Notes under the pieces: model-generated | The model's database searches: none | What the model saw: the letters and a program-made list of their open reading frames with translations, nothing else | What the model was told of the DNA's origin: nothing | Shown: positions 6,066 to 14,531 of the stretch, one piece after another | Layout of the letters: each line of letters begins with the position of its first letter | How positions within the stretch are numbered: position 1 is the first letter of the stretch | Made by a program: the position numbers and the translations under genes | Source of the DNA: Pseudomonadota bacterium | GTDB lineage: Bacteria > Bdellovibrionota_C > UBA2361 > OMIW01 | Direction of reading: 5' to 3' | Length of the DNA stretch: 16,952 nucleotides | Assembly: GCA_900299205.1 (NCBI GenBank) | Contig: OMIW01000199.1 | Span: forward strand, 1 to 16,952

Positions 6066-6093
6066 GCCTCTCATCACTCAGAATGAGAGAGGC
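6066..6093 (-). terminator. Imperfect hairpin just after erpA
   Basis: GCCTCTCAT pairs with ATGAGAGAGGC with a two-base bulge, 14 bases beyond the erpA stop. No T run follows in the minus direction. It may act together with the palindrome at 6024-6053 to end or protect the erpA transcript. Confidence 0.35.
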
Positions 6094-6106
6094 TTCATCT
6101 TGCTTT

Positions 6107-6490
6107 CTAGGAAAATGAGCTTCCGCAGCCGCAAGTTCTCTTTGCATTCGGGTTACTAAACTTAAATCCTTGACCTTGAAGCCCTGAGACAAAATCTATC
6201 GTCGTACCCCGCAGATATCCGACACTGACCGCATCAACAAATATCGATACACCGCCAGCATCCATGATGGTGTCTCCCATCCGTTCTTCGCGATCAAAAT
6301 CGAGATTGTATTGATACCCCGAACACCCACCCCCTACGACTGAAACGCGAAGACCATCACCGGTCTCCCCTTCCTCTGCAATCGCTTTTTTTATCGCCTC
6401 GACCGCTCGCTCCGTTATCAGGATCGGCTGCTCCTCCGATGGGGTGAATATCGTTCCCTGTGCAAGTTCCTCTGAAGGTGCCTCACTCAT
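6107..6490 (-). CDS. erpA: A-type iron-sulfur cluster carrier, ErpA-like
   Basis: This is a 127-residue HesB/IscA-family protein that receives and passes on Fe-S clusters in the cytoplasm. The three ligand cysteines are visible: Cys56 in GGGCSGYQY, and Cys120 and Cys122 in the C-terminal TCGCGSSF. The ending NPNAKRTCGCGSSFS is closer to ErpA than to IscA. The start at 6490 is chosen because GAGGA lies about nine bases upstream and the protein then has normal length plus a short N-terminal tail. The frame is open to 6655, but those 55 residues (Cys/Trp-rich) are unlike the family and lie over the promoter. It stands alone, with no isc or suf genes adjacent, as is common for erpA. Confidence 0.9.
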   Translation of the reverse strand: MSEAPSEELAQGTIFTPSEEQPILITERAVEAIKKAIAEEGETGDGLRVSVVGGGCSGYQYNLDFDREERMGDTIMDAGGVSIFVDAVSVGYLRGTTIDFVSGLQGQGFKFSNPNAKRTCGCGSSFS

Positions 6491-6609
6491 ATTTCGTATT
6501 CCTCGTGTCAAATGTGGGTATAAGCCAATGTCGATAAAGCGACCGAACTTCCTGACCGTTGTCGCCACCACGCATTCCGATTCACTTAACATAACGTCGG
6601 CCCTCTTAC

Positions 6610-6638
6610 ATTTTACCTGACCCCACCCCCAAGTACAA
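6610..6638 (-). promoter_or_regulatory. Sigma70-like promoter for erpA
   Basis: On the minus strand TTGTAC (6638-6633) is followed by a 17-base spacer and TAAAAT (6615-6610), close to consensus with ideal spacing. Transcription would begin near 6603, leaving a leader of about 113 bases before the erpA start. The rest of the 6491-6801 gap holds a small GGGGG/CCCCC hairpin (6705-6722) and no clear plus-strand promoter for the peptidase gene. Confidence 0.65.
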
Positions 6639-6801
6639 CACGACAGCATAGGCAACTTTTTCAGTCTGTTATCGTGGCTCGGATGGAACCGCTCAAGTTA
6701 CCAAGGGGGAATGCCGACCCCCTGAAATGATTGGACTACATTAACCCGTCCGAAAGACCTGTCCAGGGCGACCAGGCTCATTCTGGTGTCCTCCGTGACT
6801 G

Positions 6802-7764
6802 ATGAGGATCATGAGCAATAACGGTCGATCTTCACCCGATATCCTCGAGCAAAGGTCTCGAAGGCCCAGCGCGCGGGTTCGAGATTCGCGATTGAGGATG
6901 AGGGCGCTCCTCCTTGTCCTCGGGGCGATGACGACAGGGGTGGGCACAGTTGCTACCGCCCAGTCGGGCAGTTACGCGCCACATGGATCGACAAAACGGC
7001 AAACGCAGACTACCCCGAGGATAGCCCCAGCAGTCGAAAGCCCCGTCGTTACCTTTGCCCCGACCCGTCTCGATGGTAGCTCATCCATCCAGCTCATTAC
7101 GACACCTCCTTTAACAACGCTCGGAACCGAACTCATCTCGTCAATCCGCAAAACCCACCGCGAGTTCAACGCACTCTTTGGGGGTATAACCGACATTCAC
7201 AACACCCTGCGACTCATCGATGCTGAAGAATTTTACGCGGTTACTCACCTTCCAACCTGGACGAATGCAATGTTTTTCCGGAAGCAAGTCGTCATTCCAA
7301 TTGATCGCTCCAAACCTATCGACCGCATGGAACTCGAGCGCTCCCTCCGCCACGAATACTTCCACGCCATCACCCATTCTCTTTCGGCGGGAAGATGCCC
7401 TGGCTGGCTCGATGAGGGGCTCGCTCAACACATTGAGGGTATACCGCAGGAGGGTTTGTGGAGGGCTCTCGCAGGATGGTTGGGAAACAACGACATGGTT
7501 CCCTTTGAACGGCTCGCGCGCGGGTTTACCAAGCTCCCAAGCGAAATGGTGGCGCCCGCTTATGCTCAATCACTCGTCGCTGCACGAATGGTGCGCTCTC
7601 AATTCGGGATGGGCGCGGTTCGAGCATTTTTGGAGCAACTAAAATCGGGTGCTCAGGTTGAAAGCTCATTCTTGCATGCTTTCGGCATCCCCGCGACGGC
7701 GTTTCATAAACGCGTCGAGGAAAACCTCCGCTCAGGAAAATTTCAACAGGGTGATTTCGGCTAA
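6802..7764 (+). CDS. Secreted MA-like zinc metallopeptidase
   Basis: This 320-residue protein carries the gluzincin pattern: His184-Glu185-Tyr-Phe-His188, then Glu205 in GWLDEGLAQH. The two His and the second Glu are the expected zinc ligands, and Glu185 is the catalytic base. This spacing and the WxxEGxA context match the peptidase MA-like family, found in exported bacterial proteins of mostly unknown substrate. A hydrophobic segment at about 35-52 followed by Ala-x-Ala (51-53) is a signal peptide, so the catalytic domain (about 95-310) is outside the cytoplasm. The start is uncertain: ATG at 6802, ATG at 6811 (GAGG three bases upstream) or ATG at 6898 (shortest signal peptide). It runs convergently towards the lipocalin-like gene. 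Confidence 0.75.
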   Translation: MRIMSNNGRSSPDILEQRSRRPSARVRDSRLRMRALLLVLGAMTTGVGTVATAQSGSYAPHGSTKRQTQTTPRIAPAVESPVVTFAPTRLDGSSSIQLITTPPLTTLGTELISSIRKTHREFNALFGGITDIHNTLRLIDAEEFYAVTHLPTWTNAMFFRKQVVIPIDRSKPIDRMELERSLRHEYFHAITHSLSAGRCPGWLDEGLAQHIEGIPQEGLWRALAGWLGNNDMVPFERLARGFTKLPSEMVAPAYAQSLVAARMVRSQFGMGAVRAFLEQLKSGAQVESSFLHAFGIPATAFHKRVEENLRSGKFQQGDFG

Positions 7765-7774
7765 CAATCCGAGG

Positions 7775-7815
7775 GTCACGGGCTATCGTCAGATAAGCTA
7801 TAAGCCGGGCGTGAC
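7775..7815. terminator. Hairpin in the convergent junction
   Basis: GTCACG (7775-7780) pairs perfectly with CGTGAC (7810-7815), with a partial inner stem GGCT/AGCC. It overlaps the last codons of the lipocalin-like gene. No T run is present on either side, so any terminator role is weak. Confidence 0.25.
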
Positions 7816-8997
7816 AGGCTTTCCGTATCCCGTCAGCTCGGCGTATCCTTTCACCGAATTACTTTTGTTAGCGATAGCCCCCTCCCAATAAGTAAGAGGA
7901 TCCTTCGTGGAGCTATTATGCGCCCCACCCCGGATCTCCTGATCGGCGAGAATCGGGGCAAGCTCCTCTCGGAAGCCAATTTGGGGAACCCGTATCAGCC
8001 AACGCTGGGGATAAGTGGTACCGCTCGCTCTACTGGTCCACGAACCCAGGGATTCAATCGAGAAATCATCCCCTGAAAGGGGTGTTGTTACCCCACCGTG
8101 CGAAAGAGTTCCTGAGAAAAAATCGCTTCCTGATTCTCTCCCCCGCACTCGGAAGAGCATGATTGAGTGACCTCCCTCGGTCATAATCGAAAACCAATCC
8201 CATCCAACCTGATCGGGCTGGAGGGCGTTCGTCATAAACTCATGATCCATCCATAACATGCCCGAGACAGCCTCCACCTTGCCGGGGCTCCTCACCTCCC
8301 CGCGAGCATGGAGCTGCGGAACCGAATAGTACATCGAGGCGCACCCATCACAAGCCGCCTTTCTGCTAAAACCATCGAGCCCCTGACGAACGATCATCGA
8401 TGCCGAAACAGGCCCGGTGATAAGCCGAACCTCCCGATCTCCCGGAAGATTCCATCGCAAGATCCATTGACCAGCGACCGATTCGAGACCCCAATCGAGG
8501 AGATGTATCCCGAGCCGATCGCGTGCAACCTCGACCCCCCCCATTCCTGACCGAGCGTACCGAATGTCATGACTAAAGTTGCCGGAGAGCACGTCTCCTA
8601 GGGCTCCGTGGGCGGCGTACACCTGTCCCCAGAGACCATCCCCCTTCCGTCGGCGAAAAAAAGTGAGCTGAATGCCGTAGTGAGTTGGGGACCCAAATAC
8701 GGGCATACCCTCCGGAACAAGATGTCCGGTCAGATACCACCATTCAGTTTCAAAGCGGGGATGCATACCATGATCAAGAGGGAAGGTGAGCCCACGCTGA
8801 GGCTCGGCATGCTCGATGGCCGAATCTGGTGTGGATGGAGTGTCCTCGGCGAAAGCCAAGGTGGATCGACCCCCCAGCTGAATTGACCCCGCCATAAACA
8901 TGAGAAATAAGACATCACCCGCCCAATTTCTCACCCCCACATTACCTCTTAAGAGTGAGCACAACCCTTTCAGCGGTAGTCCTAAACACTCCTTCAT
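7798..8997 (-). CDS. Secreted AttH/CrtC-type lipocalin-domain protein (predicted hydrolase)
   Basis: This 399-residue protein has an uncleaved-looking long N-terminus, a hydrophobic segment at about 28-43 and an Ala-Phe-Ala site near 50, implying export. Family landmarks are EWWYLTGHL (85-93), a YYS stretch near 223, WMDHEF (249-254) and GWDWFS (265-270). These place it in the AttH / carotenoid 1,2-hydratase-like double-lipocalin family, often labelled 'predicted secreted hydrolase'; activity is unproven. An unusual Cys-x-x-Cys (216, 219) lies in the central linker. The start at 8997 has GGGGA about five bases upstream; GTG 9018 and ATG 9012 are alternatives. It is the last gene of the ATPase-permease-lipocalin operon, 39 bases after the permease stop, and probably handles the transporter's hydrophobic substrate. 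Confidence 0.85.
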   Translation of the reverse strand: MKECLGLPLKGLCSLLRGNVGVRNWAGDVLFLMFMAGSIQLGGRSTLAFAEDTPSTPDSAIEHAEPQRGLTFPLDHGMHPRFETEWWYLTGHLVPEGMPVFGSPTHYGIQLTFFRRRKGDGLWGQVYAAHGALGDVLSGNFSHDIRYARSGMGGVEVARDRLGIHLLDWGLESVAGQWILRWNLPGDREVRLITGPVSASMIVRQGLDGFSRKAACDGCASMYYSVPQLHARGEVRSPGKVEAVSGMLWMDHEFMTNALQPDQVGWDWFSIMTEGGHSIMLFRVRGRESGSDFFSGTLSHGGVTTPLSGDDFSIESLGSWTSRASGTTYPQRWLIRVPQIGFREELAPILADQEIRGGAHNSSTKDPLTYWEGAIANKSNSVKGYAELTGYGKPVTPGL

Positions 8998-9036
8998 TCG
9001 ATCCCCACGCATAGCCACAGCTTCACGACAATAGTC

Positions 9037-11634
9037 TCACTCATCACGAAATCCACCCCGCGCCGTCTGACGATATACTACTCCCGCTGCGAGGGCGGAG
9101 CAGAGTGCGGCCAGCAGCACGAACGCGACTCCCGAGCAGATAATGTTACTCCACCGGAGATGGAGTGACAGGCTCCAACCGAACGAGAGGGGATTGACGT
9201 AGGCAATCAGTATCCAGCCGAGCAGTCCTCCCGCGCACGCCCCCGCAACGACCGCCGGCACCACCGACACGACCCCCTCAATAGCAGCCGCTATCGCGAC
9301 CTCTCGTCGAGAGACCCCGAGGGTACGAACCGTTTTAAACTCCGACTCCCGAGCGGTATACCGCTGGATTGAGGCGATCAAAAACCCCGCTAGTGTGACG
9401 AGCAATATAATCCCCTCGAGAACGCCAGTAATCGCGAAGGTGCTCCTAAAAAGCTCATCAATACGCTCCCGCAACTCTTCCATCGAAAGCACGGTTACTG
9501 CGGCAGAGCCGATCACCTCCTCGACCTCGTGCTTGATGATGTGTGGATCTCCTCCAGGTGAGAATCGCACACTCACACTCTCGGCCGCCCGATTTTCGGT
9601 TCCCCGGACGAAAGGTTCCCACCCCATCAAGATAGTCCCACGCTCCCTCGTGTAATCCCGATATATCCCGATGACCGGCAGCTGAGTCCCCCAGATCTCT
9701 ATCGTTTCTCCGATCGTTCGCCGGAGCCGGCGAGCACCACTCTCACTCAGCAGGACCCCTTGTCCCGAACCAAAAAGGCCCGCATCGTACTTCCCAGCAA
9801 GGAACCGCATCGTTGCAACCTCTCCGCCGGCCTCGTCATCAAGTTGGGCTCCATACAGAGAGAGAGATACGCCATCAACGTCGACCAGATATCCTCGAGT
9901 TCTCAATACTCGTTCGACGCCCCGTACCGCAGCGATTCTATCCGTCTGAGCAGGTGAGAGCACCGCTGGATTGCGAGGATCGTTCGCACCGATCGGCTTG
10001 ATAAAAAGATCCTCTGAGAAAGTATGCGCAACCCACTCCTGCAACGTGGTCTGAAAACTGGTGACAAGGATTGAGAGTCCGAGAAGGAGCGCAAGTCCTG
10101 CTGCCATCGTCCTCACCGACCGGGCGACCTCTCGCTCCCCTATCTCCGAGGAGCCCGCTGCGAGAAGGGTAACCACTCGTGGCACCCGCTTGATGAGATG
10201 ACTCATTCGCCCGACGATGCCGTGAACCGTGAGAGAGACGAGAAGCACACATAGCCCCCCCAGCAGGAGGACCGCGAGATACGCGAACCCAATCTGCTCG
10301 CGGCTCCAGGCAGCGGTGAGCGCAACCCACACCCCGATACCACACCCTATCAGGAGCACCCCATCCCGCTTTCGGTGAGAGGAACGACCCCTCCCCTCCT
10401 CAATGGGTCGAGCAGAGAGCGTCGGCACGGTGTGGCGAGCCTGAAGAGCCGGGAAGAGCCCTCCTGCGACACTCACCACCATCCCAATACCGAATGCAGT
10501 CGCCGTGATACCAGCTCGCCGTCCGAGCCCGAGCGCAGAAAATTCTAAGTCAGGAAGATACATTTCCTGAGCCGTTTTCATAAGCATATGCGAGACCACG
10601 GTCACCAGTGGCTCCCCTCCCCATATCCCGAGAAGGGAGCCGACCGCCCCTATGATTACCGCATCTACAAGTAGCAACGCTGAGGCCCCAAAGCCGGTCA
10701 CCCCTAATGTGCGCAGAATCTGCATATCCTTCATCGCGTGGAATGCGTGAACTCGCATCGCATTCTCAACGAGCAGACCTGTGACAACCAGAGTCATCAG
10801 GACCATGACCAGCACATTCATACGGAAGGCACTCAGGAGAGAATCCATCCTTCCTGACTGCTCAGCATCAGAATCAATTATCAGGTTCGGGTTGAAATGA
10901 GAGAGGTCTTCTCTCAGTCGCGCGACCTCATCCTGGGAGAAGGACCCATCCTGCTCCTCGCGCGGGACGAGATAAACTGAGGTAAATGAGGAACGGTGAG
11001 GGAGCCATCGCTCCAAAGCAGAGAGGTCCAGGTAGATTGCGCGACGTTGAGAGATCAGAGGGTGATTCTGCGCTCGCACCGAGAAGACAGTCGATGAACC
11101 ATCTGCCTGGAGCTCGATTGATACCGGAGAGTCATCCGAAGGCCGAGATTCAACGAGAGAGAGAAGAGGGGAATGGGGGACGATTATTCCGTCGGCGGAA
11201 TCACTCCCCCGCTGATTATCTTGGTGGACTAAATTACCATCGATGCCAAATACCCGAACCGGCGTCACCCCAGCCATCGCGAGGAACTCTACTACCGGCA
11301 CGATCATGAACCGATCTCCCACCAGCGCACCGAGGACGGCAACATCGCGGCCACTTATCGTGCTACTCGTGGCGTGGCAAGTCAGGACTCCTTTACTCGT
11401 TGTCCCCGAAGAGCTCGCAGCAAATGACGCAACCGAGGCCTCACCCGCCATCACACTTGCGAGGAACAACGCCACTCCGACTGCGACAGCGCCTATCACA
11501 AGTACCGTCCGAAGCGGTGCCTGCCAAAGCCGACGAACACTAAATACCCGCATAAGGAACAAAATAGCTCCGAACGAACTTCTTGCCCCTTCACGTGTTC
11601 GCTCACCCCACTTAACCATCGGCATGACCGTCAC
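9037..11634 (-). CDS. FtsX/LolC-type ABC transporter permease, duplicated form with about 10 membrane segments
   Basis: This 865-residue permease has two FtsX-like halves in one chain. TM1 is at about 43-62, followed by a periplasmic domain (about 65-268). Three TMs follow (about 272-292, 316-336, 374-395), two central TMs (about 425-443 and 449-473) and TM7 (about 508-527), then a second periplasmic domain (about 530-730) and three final TMs (about 734-757, 784-810, 831-852). Such type VII ABC permeases do mechanical work across the envelope, often on lipids or lipoproteins, rather than forming a channel. Each half has the coupling motif RTLGV (308-312, and again near 770). AttF and AttG are separate permeases in some operons; here they appear fused. 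Its 5' end overlaps the ATPase stop: GTG 11634, ATG 11625 and ATG 11619 are all possible starts, indicating translational coupling. Confidence 0.88.
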   Translation of the reverse strand: MTVMPMVKWGERTREGARSSFGAILFLMRVFSVRRLWQAPLRTVLVIGAVAVGVALFLASVMAGEASVASFAASSSGTTSKGVLTCHATSSTISGRDVAVLGALVGDRFMIVPVVEFLAMAGVTPVRVFGIDGNLVHQDNQRGSDSADGIIVPHSPLLSLVESRPSDDSPVSIELQADGSSTVFSVRAQNHPLISQRRAIYLDLSALERWLPHRSSFTSVYLVPREEQDGSFSQDEVARLREDLSHFNPNLIIDSDAEQSGRMDSLLSAFRMNVLVMVLMTLVVTGLLVENAMRVHAFHAMKDMQILRTLGVTGFGASALLLVDAVIIGAVGSLLGIWGGEPLVTVVSHMLMKTAQEMYLPDLEFSALGLGRRAGITATAFGIGMVVSVAGGLFPALQARHTVPTLSARPIEEGRGRSSHRKRDGVLLIGCGIGVWVALTAAWSREQIGFAYLAVLLLGGLCVLLVSLTVHGIVGRMSHLIKRVPRVVTLLAAGSSEIGEREVARSVRTMAAGLALLLGLSILVTSFQTTLQEWVAHTFSEDLFIKPIGANDPRNPAVLSPAQTDRIAAVRGVERVLRTRGYLVDVDGVSLSLYGAQLDDEAGGEVATMRFLAGKYDAGLFGSGQGVLLSESGARRLRRTIGETIEIWGTQLPVIGIYRDYTRERGTILMGWEPFVRGTENRAAESVSVRFSPGGDPHIIKHEVEEVIGSAAVTVLSMEELRERIDELFRSTFAITGVLEGIILLVTLAGFLIASIQRYTARESEFKTVRTLGVSRREVAIAAAIEGVVSVVPAVVAGACAGGLLGWILIAYVNPLSFGWSLSLHLRWSNIICSGVAFVLLAALCSALAAGVVYRQTARGGFRDE

Positions 11635-12319
11635 GAAATCGAATGCACTCGTCGTCGATTAATTCTCCATCGTGGAGACGAATGACCCGACCGCACCACG
11701 CCAGAGAATCCTCTCGATGGGTCGCCATAATGACTGCCGCTCCCTCACAGGCAGCTCTCTTGAGTAGATCAAGCACGGCATGCCCAGATTTGGTATCGAG
11801 GTTGCCGGTTGGCTCGTCAGCAAGAATAAGGTGTGGACGATGAGCCAGGGCCCGACACACAGCCACCCGCTGCATCTCCCCACCCGAGAGCTGATGTGGC
11901 CGATGTTCACATCGATGACTCAGCCCGACCTGTTCAAGCAACTCTCGGGCTCGCATTCGGGCATCGCGCGAGGAAACGCCTGCCAGGAGCGGGGTCACGG
12001 TAATATTCTCCTCTGCGGTGAGGGTGGGGAGCAGATTAAAATACTGGAAGACGTACCCAAGGAGGGTCCGCCGATAGCGCGCAAGGCCCTGTTCGTTCTC
12101 AAAGTCTATCTTCTCTCCCGCAATGGATATCCCCCCGCTGCTCGGGGACATTACCAACCCTCCTATTGAGAGCAGAGAACTCTTTCCGCAGCCACTGGGA
12201 CCACTCAAGGCGACGAATTCACCGCGCGAGACTCCAAAAGATACCCCCCGAAGCGCATGAACCGCCCCCTCACCCTCACCGTATTTTTTTGAGAGCGATG
12301 TTATCTGAAGAAAATTCAT
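11612..12319 (-). CDS. LolD/MacB-type ABC transporter ATPase
   Basis: This is a 235-residue cytoplasmic ATPase that powers the downstream permease. Walker A GPSGCGKSS is at 40-48, Q-loop Gln92 in VFQYFN, signature LSGGEMQR at 144-151, Walker B LILADE at 164-169 and the switch His201 in MATHRE. The LADEPTGNLD run is typical of the LolD/FtsE/MacB branch. The start at 12319 gives the family's usual short N-terminus (MNFLQITSLSKKYGEG) but lacks a good ribosome binding site; a GTG at 12355 would add 12 residues. The stop overlaps the permease start region by up to 23 bases. The dehydrogenase gene ends 108 bases upstream in the same direction, with no convincing terminator between. Confidence 0.93.
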   Translation of the reverse strand: MNFLQITSLSKKYGEGEGAVHALRGVSFGVSRGEFVALSGPSGCGKSSLLSIGGLVMSPSSGGISIAGEKIDFENEQGLARYRRTLLGYVFQYFNLLPTLTAEENITVTPLLAGVSSRDARMRARELLEQVGLSHRCEHRPHQLSGGEMQRVAVCRALAHRPHLILADEPTGNLDTKSGHAVLDLLKRAACEGAAVIMATHREDSLAWCGRVIRLHDGELIDDECIRFRDGHADG

Positions 12320-12427
12320 GGCGTCGTAAACCAAAAGGGGCGGCTTGTTGATCACACGAAGGCCACCCCACCATGATCAGCACGATCGATGATAGTTACT
12401 GGCGAGCCCCCTCTCCGAGACGAGACG

Positions 12428-13573
12428 CTAGCTGCCGGATGCCAGTAACTCCCTGGCAATTACCATCCTCTGAATCTGGCTCGTTCCCTCATAAATCTGC
12501 AGTAGTTTAGCATCGCGCATCAATTTTTCGACCGGGTACTCTTTGGTATATCCATATCCACCGAATACCTGCACCGCATCGGTAGCGACCTCCATCGCAG
12601 TATCAGCAGCAACCCGCTTCGCCATACTCGATTCGAGAGTCGCAGGTCGCCCCGCATCAAGCAGGGCTGCAGCTCGAAGGGTGAGCAGCCGGGCAGACTC
12701 AACCGCTGTCGCCATGTCAGCGAGCATAAATTGGATTCCTTGAAACGAACTGATGGTGCGACCGAATTGTTTACGATCTTTGGCATACTGCAGCGCGAGT
12801 TCGCACGCCCGACGCGCGATACCGACCCCAATCATCGCCGTGAGGGGACGGCTCAGGTCGAGAGTTCTCATTGCAAGAGAGAATCCCTGACCCTCCTCAC
12901 CAATACGATTTGCCTCAGGTATCTCGACCCCATCGAGGGTAATCTGAACAGTATTCGAGCACCTCTGTCCCATTTTATTCTCGTGCTTACCCCGAGACAG
13001 CCCCGGTGCATCCCCAGGGACCACAAAACAGGTGATCCCTTTGTGTCGAAGTGCGGGATCGAGGGTCGCAAATACCGTAAACTGACCTGAAACCCCTCCA
13101 TTCGTAATCCACTGCTTTGTCCCCGTGAGTCGATACCCTGTTGCGGTGCGCTCGGCAACGGTGGTTAACCCTCCAGCATCAGAGCCAGCTCCCGGCTCAG
13201 TGAGACAGAACGACGCAAAAGATCCTCCGGTTGTGATCGGAGAAATAAAGGCAGCTTTTTGTTCCGGAGTTCCATCAAGCGCGATAGGGGTGAGGGCGAG
13301 ATCGTTGGCAACCATAGAGGTCGCAAATCCCGCACACCCCGCCGCGATCTCCTCAATCACGACACAAGCTTCGAGTATTGACAGATTCGAACCGCCGAAT
13401 TCATCCCCCTGAACAAGATTGAGTAATCCCGCACGGTAACCCGACGCAATGACTGCAGCCGGGAACTCGCCCGACTCATCAAAGTGGGCTGCGACCGGGC
13501 GGATCTCATCTTCGGCAAAACGACGGGCAGTATCTTGAAGAGCTGCAAGATCGTCAGACAGCTTGATGGGCAT
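12428..13573 (-). CDS. Acyl-CoA dehydrogenase (short/branched-chain type)
   Basis: This FAD-dependent enzyme forms the alpha-beta double bond of an acyl-CoA, passing electrons to ETF. The product of 381 residues is the normal length. Landmarks: [11 protein letters not shown] (123-133) and WITNGG (155-160) for FAD and substrate binding; [12 protein letters not shown] (267-278); [20 protein letters not shown] (335-354); and catalytic Glu362 in IYEGTSQIQ. The Glu position in the C-terminal IYEGTSQIQ is that of short-, medium- and branched-chain enzymes, rather than the isovaleryl/long-chain arrangement. The start at 13573 matches family N-termini; an ATG at 13582 (three residues longer) is also possible, and neither has a strong ribosome binding site. 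A terminator hairpin lies just upstream, behind the IclR gene. Substrate chain type cannot be read from the sequence. Confidence 0.93.
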   Translation of the reverse strand: MPIKLSDDLAALQDTARRFAEDEIRPVAAHFDESGEFPAAVIASGYRAGLLNLVQGDEFGGSNLSILEACVVIEEIAAGCAGFATSMVANDLALTPIALDGTPEQKAAFISPITTGGSFASFCLTEPGAGSDAGGLTTVAERTATGYRLTGTKQWITNGGVSGQFTVFATLDPALRHKGITCFVVPGDAPGLSRGKHENKMGQRCSNTVQITLDGVEIPEANRIGEEGQGFSLAMRTLDLSRPLTAMIGVGIARRACELALQYAKDRKQFGRTISSFQGIQFMLADMATAVESARLLTLRAAALLDAGRPATLESSMAKRVAADTAMEVATDAVQVFGGYGYTKEYPVEKLMRDAKLLQIYEGTSQIQRMVIARELLASGS

Positions 13574-13606
13574 TGAAATCATGGCGCGATTGTTCCGAGA
13601 TGGTGC

Positions 13607-13658
13607 AAAAAAAGAGAGTCTGTACATGTTGTTGGTACAACACCTACAGACTCTCTTT
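13607..13658 (-). terminator. Strong terminator between the IclR gene and the dehydrogenase gene
   Basis: A perfect 14-bp inverted repeat (13611-13624 with 13645-13658; arms AAAGAGAGTCTGTA and TACAGACTCTCTTT) ends on the minus strand in seven T. The 20-base loop contains a second small stem (TGTTG/CAACA). It sits only 24-33 bases before the possible dehydrogenase starts, leaving no room for a full promoter between. Confidence 0.88.
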
Positions 13659-13712
13659 TACGTCTTGGCCTTCTTCGTTCGCTCATCTGCAAGAGAAGCG
13701 AACTATGAGACG

Positions 13713-14531
13713 CTACTTAATCCGACCCAACCCCGCATAGGTGCCAGGAGCCTCGACGATCTCTCGCTCGAGCGTCGCAGCCAACGTGGGACGGGCTGCA
13801 CCCAATGCCGTGGAAATAGCCTGAGCCGCTTCCTCAACCATCGGGAGGAGCGTTTCAACCCGAGCCCGGTACTGAGGAGCAAGCAACTCGATCGCTCCGA
13901 GCACCTCGTTACCCGTCCCCCGAATGACCTTCGAGATAGAAACGACGTCTGCCTCAACGCCACCCTTATCGATGATATGGCCCGAAGTCCGAAGCTCCGC
14001 AAGGTGGTTGCGAATCGCCACATCTGAGGGAGTATCGGTCGCAAGTATCTCAGCAAGCACCGAGTCAGGAAGCTGAGCGGTCAACAACCGACCGACAACG
14101 CTCCCCTTTGCAGCAAACGAAACGGCGAAACGTGGCGACACCTTTACCGGACGCTTCGACTCGATACTAATCGGGAACTGAATCTGACCGTTCTGCATGA
14201 CAGCAAGGCTTGCGGTCTCACCAGACGCTTCCGCCAGATCGCGAAGGATGGGGGTTGCCCGAGCTACGATGCTGCTCTGAGAAACGTACGCCTGACCCAG
14301 CTGAAGAGCCTTCACCCCCAGCCGATAGTCTTCCGACTCAGCGTTTTGATCCACATACCCTCGAAGCTCAAGGGTCGCGAGAAGCCGAAATACATTGTTT
14401 TTGTGAAGCTTGAGCCGCTTTGACAACTCAGTCACCCCAACCTCACCGAGCGACTTTGCCAATTCCTCGAGCACATCAAGTGCATGAGAGACCGACTGGA
14501 TCATATAATTAGATTTTTCTCTTTTTACCAT
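13713..14531 (-). CDS. IclR-family transcriptional regulator
   Basis: This is a 272-residue regulator. The winged helix-turn-helix spans about 10-72 (SVSHALDVLEEL, GVTELSKRLKLHKNNVFRLLATLELRGYV), with the recognition helix near 42-54. The effector-binding domain covers about 85-255, with the expected GxxxxF-type region (FAVSFAAKGSVVGRLLTA, 134-151) and a Gly-x-Glu/Asp stretch ending in AIELLAPQYR (218-227). IclR proteins bind small acids or acyl compounds and often control a neighbouring catabolic gene, so the adjacent acyl-CoA dehydrogenase is the natural target (inference). The ATG at 14531 has AGGGG about six bases upstream. The C-terminal tail (about 248-272) is somewhat longer than usual. 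Its transcript ends at the hairpin at 13607-13658. Confidence 0.9.
   Translation of the reverse strand: MVKREKSNYMIQSVSHALDVLEELAKSLGEVGVTELSKRLKLHKNNVFRLLATLELRGYVDQNAESEDYRLGVKALQLGQAYVSQSSIVARATPILRDLAEASGETASLAVMQNGQIQFPISIESKRPVKVSPRFAVSFAAKGSVVGRLLTAQLPDSVLAEILATDTPSDVAIRNHLAELRTSGHIIDKGGVEADVVSISKVIRGTGNEVLGAIELLAPQYRARVETLLPMVEEAAQAISTALGAARPTLAATLEREIVEAPGTYAGLGRIK

Noticed and set aside
6491-6655. Extension of ErpA to an upstream ATG at 6655
   Set aside because: The added residues do not resemble the family and overlap a near-consensus promoter.
9938-10345. Minus-strand open frame within the permease gene
   Set aside because: It is a shifted-frame shadow of the FtsX-type permease, with Cys/Arg/Gly-rich composition and no start signal.
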